The position numbers were made by a program, and so were the translations under genes. A stretch of DNA of 36,334 nucleotides from Candidatus Sulfopaludibacter sp. SbA3 (GTDB taxonomy: Bacteria; Acidobacteriota; Vicinamibacteria; Vicinamibacterales; UBA2999): contig CAMDNQ010000028.1 in the NCBI GenBank assembly GCA_945903265.1, positions 1 through 36,334 of the forward strand, in the 5' to 3' direction. Positions 34,849-36,334 of this stretch are shown here, piece by piece (the stretch's first letter is position 1; every line of letters starts with the position of its first letter). The notes beneath the pieces are model-generated. The model had not been told where the DNA came from, did not search any database, and saw only the letters and a list, made by a program, of their open reading frames with translations.

Positions 34849-35328
34849 TTAGTCTATCGTCGGCCGCCCAGGCTGGCGTTCGAAGGCCTGGCGGGTGACG
34901 GCATGCCGGAAGGCAAACAGCCGCTTCAGTTTTCGTTGGACGAAGGGCCGGCCGACCAGCCATCCGATCGTGCCGAACGGCAGCTCGTACTCGATTGTGT
35001 CTTCAAGGACCGAGGCCTGCGGCCCCTGCGGAATCATTCGGTGCACGTGCTTCCAGTACCGAAATGGGCCCGCGACCTGCACGTCCGTGAACGACTGGCC
35101 GTACTGATAGTCCCGATGCTCGAGGTCCCACCGCAGCGAGAAGGGCACCGGGCCCACGCGCAGCGAGACCTGGGCGCCGTCACGAATCCCACCCTCGTGC
35201 CGCACCACCCGCACGCGTTCCCAGGGCGGCGTCAAGCGTTCCAACGCGCCGGGGGCTTCGTGCCAATCGAAAACGGCCTCGGCTGACGCGCGAAGGCTCG
35301 TGGTCGCGACAAACGTGATGCGGCGCAT
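34849..35328 (-). CDS. SRPBCC-family ligand-binding protein
   Basis: 159 residues from ATG 35328, which has GAGGG upstream. It matches the START/Bet v1-like cyclase-dehydrase group: FVATTSLRASAEAVFDWHEAPGALERLTPPWERV at the start, then DGAQVSLRVGPVPFSLRWDLEHRDYQYGQSFTDVQVAGPFRYWKHVHRM and LEDTIEYELPFG. It ends in a C-terminal helix with RKLKRLFAFRHA. The domain has a hydrophobic cavity; the ligand is unknown. It lies downstream of folE and the photolyase on the same strand. Proteins of this type recur next to photolyase genes in other bacteria, which suggests a light- or UV-linked setting. Confidence 0.82.
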   Translation of the reverse strand: MRRITFVATTSLRASAEAVFDWHEAPGALERLTPPWERVRVVRHEGGIRDGAQVSLRVGPVPFSLRWDLEHRDYQYGQSFTDVQVAGPFRYWKHVHRMIPQGPQASVLEDTIEYELPFGTIGWLVGRPFVQRKLKRLFAFRHAVTRQAFERQPGRPTID

Positions 35329-35431
35329 CGGCACCCTCAGAGGACCGAGCACACGAGCGCGGCACAGGTCGTGCGGCCGGTGCGGCGGTACGTACCAGAT
35401 CGTTCGCTGCGGACGCACAAGAGCCCGCCCC

Positions 35432-35992
35432 TCACGCAGAACACGTCCGATTCGGCACGCCTCGCGCTCCAGTCATATCCGCTCGGAGGGTCAGGCGTTC
35501 GAGAAGGTGAGTCCGTGCGCGCGCATCCTCCCGAAAGGCGCCGAGCATGGCGCTCGTCACGGCCAGCGAGTTCTGCTTCTCCACGCCGCGCATCGACAGG
35601 CACAGGTGCGTGGCTTCCATCACCACGGCCACACCGATCGGCGTGAGGGCGTCGCGAATCACGTCGGCGATTTGGCTCGTGAGGCGCTCTTGCACCTGGA
35701 GGCGCCGGCTGAACAGGTCCACGAGCCGGGCGATCGCGCTGGGCCTGATGGCCGTGGTGGTCGGGATGTAGGCGACGTGGCACCTGCCGAAGAACGGGAG
35801 CAGGTGATGCTCGCACAGACTGTAGAAATTGACGTCCTTGATGATCACGATCTCGCGGTCGGTCGCCGGCACCACCGCACCGTGTAGCACGGCATTGACG
35901 TCCGCCTGGTAGCCGCTCGTCAAGAACTGCAGTCCCTCTCGGCCGGGATCTTCGCCCAGTTCGGCCAGCAGTTCCCGGATGAGGTGCTGCAT
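35432..35992 (-). CDS. folE: GTP cyclohydrolase I family protein with internal deletion
   Basis: 186 residues. FolE converts GTP to dihydroneopterin triphosphate for folate and pterins. Zinc ligands are present: C60 and H63 in SLCEHHLLPFFGR and C131 in THLCLSMRG. QVQERLTSQIAD, GVEKQNS and VTSAMLG are also intact. Two features are odd. Residues 15-28 read DPGREGLQFLTSGY, joining GREGL directly to FLTSGY. The usual roughly 12-residue TPxRVAKA helix segment between these two motifs is missing in frame. The conserved GLSK motif reads RPSA (83-86), replacing the Lys that contacts the GTP phosphates in E. coli FolE. The protein may be an altered or weak enzyme. A -10-like TAGAAT lies 7 bases before the ATG. 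Confidence 0.9.
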   Translation of the reverse strand: MQHLIRELLAELGEDPGREGLQFLTSGYQADVNAVLHGAVVPATDREIVIIKDVNFYSLCEHHLLPFFGRCHVAYIPTTTAIRPSAIARLVDLFSRRLQVQERLTSQIADVIRDALTPIGVAVVMEATHLCLSMRGVEKQNSLAVTSAMLGAFREDARARTHLLERLTLRADMTGARGVPNRTCSA

Positions 35993-35998
35993 CGTCCC

Positions 35999-36004
35999 AT
36001 TCTA
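35999..36004 (-). promoter_or_regulatory. Candidate -10 element of folE (leaderless)
   Basis: TAGAAT on the minus strand, one mismatch to consensus, ends 7 bases before the folE ATG. Transcription would begin at about the A of the start codon. No Shine-Dalgarno sequence precedes folE. The -35 region (CTCCAA at a 17-base spacer) is poor, so an alternative sigma factor or an activator may be needed. Confidence 0.4.
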
Positions 36005-36069
36005 CCGAGCGTACAGCGGCCTTGGAGCCACAGGGCCACCGAACAGACACGTCGGGTGTACGTTCTCGG
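36005..36069. repeat. Long-range inverted repeat between folE and photolyase genes
   Basis: CCGAG-CGTACA (36005-36015) and TGTACG-tt-CTCGG (36057-36069) are inverted copies of 11 bases with a 2-base bulge, 41 bases apart, filling the gap between the two genes. They could be paired operator half-sites (GTAC-centred) or a terminator-like stem for the upstream photolyase gene. Confidence 0.4.
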
Positions 36070-36090
36070 ACGTCGCAGTGGCTGGCTGCC

Positions 36091-36334
36091 TCAGCGCCTG
36101 ATTTGTTGCCATGCCTCGAGCGCCCGTTGCCTAGCCGTCGCATGATCGACGATCCGCATCGGGTACTCCCGACCGAGACGGACGCCGGCGTCGGCGAGGG
36201 CGATCGGTGGTGCGTCCCACGGCGTGTGCAGCACGGCGTTGGGGAGGCGGGCGAGTTCGGGCACCCAGCGGCGCACGTAGTGGCCGTGCGGGTCGAACTT
36301 TGCGCCCTGAAGCGCCGGATTGAATACGCGGAAA
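36091..36334 (-). CDS. phrB: Deoxyribodipyrimidine photolyase (partial, C-terminal 80 residues)
   Basis: The frame is open to the right edge, so the N-terminus and most of the FAD domain lie outside. The visible end reads RVFNPALQGAKFDPHGHYVR, then RWVPELARLP, TPWDAP and YPMRIVDHATARQRALEAW. This is the diagnostic C-terminal pattern of class I CPD photolyases (FNP-x-x-Q-x-x-KFD and YVRRWVPEL). The family repairs cyclobutane pyrimidine dimers using blue light, with FADH- and a folate or flavin antenna. folE follows 98 bases downstream on the same strand. Confidence 0.92.
   Translation of the reverse strand, partial: FRVFNPALQGAKFDPHGHYVRRWVPELARLPNAVLHTPWDAPPIALADAGVRLGREYPMRIVDHATARQRALEAWQQIRR

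Noticed and set aside
1-36334. CRISPR arrays, insertion-sequence transposases, rRNA genes
   Set aside because: No spaced direct repeats of CRISPR type, no transposase motifs and no rRNA sequence were seen on either strand. The only mobile-element gene is the integrase at the left edge.

Overview
The window is GC-rich bacterial chromosome, densely packed with genes on both strands. Several things suggest a soil-type Acidobacteriota lineage, possibly Vicinamibacterales: the very high G+C at third codon positions, a large secreted haem/beta-propeller protein with a carboxypeptidase-regulatory-like domain, a very large cyclic beta-1,2-glucan synthase, and the use of GTG and TTG starts. This placement is inference; there is no rRNA or other marker here to fix it.

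Layout. (1) 1-996: the left edge cuts a P4-type tyrosine integrase on the minus strand, followed by AT-richer non-coding DNA that may be the end of an integrated element. (2) 997-5094: a fumarylacetoacetate-hydrolase-family lipoprotein, a single-domain response regulator, a DeaD-type RNA helicase, a small zinc-ribbon protein and a small membrane protein. (3) 5220-14419: a cyclic beta-1,2-glucan synthase of about 2,760 residues, converging on a DUF2235 alpha/beta hydrolase. (4) 14574-18565: a small exported protein, then a two-gene unit of a double-domain KaiC-like ATPase and an overlapping hybrid histidine kinase. (5) 18659-23992: the haem/propeller protein, a heptamer-built terminator hairpin, an orphan TupA-like binding protein and an OmpR-type two-component system. 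(6) 24051-24687: msrB and a 56-codon gene. (7) 24759-30686: a compact asd-lysC-dapB-dapA-dapD-dapE operon that takes aspartate toward meso-diaminopimelate and lysine by the succinylase route, with most stop and start codons overlapping. (8) 30714-33490: SRP RNA, dnaX, ybaB and recR, an arrangement also known from Bacillus. (9) 33517-36334: a DUF4203-type membrane protein, tRNA-Asn(GUU), a hypothetical protein, an SRPBCC protein, an unusual folE and the C-terminal end of a DNA photolyase.

The most unusual signals are these. Seven-base-periodic GGG/CCC arrays occur at three places: a terminator hairpin at 20853, the gap between the SRP RNA and dnaX, and the dnaX linker in frame. The KaiC-like ATPase carries Ser-Tyr where KaiC has its Ser-Thr phosphorylation pair, and it is translationally coupled to a hybrid kinase. 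The FolE lacks the conserved TPxRV segment and has a changed GLSK motif. The glucan synthase has no conventional start codon ahead of its apparent N-terminus. folE and asd have -10-like hexamers so close to their start codons that their mRNAs would be leaderless or nearly so.
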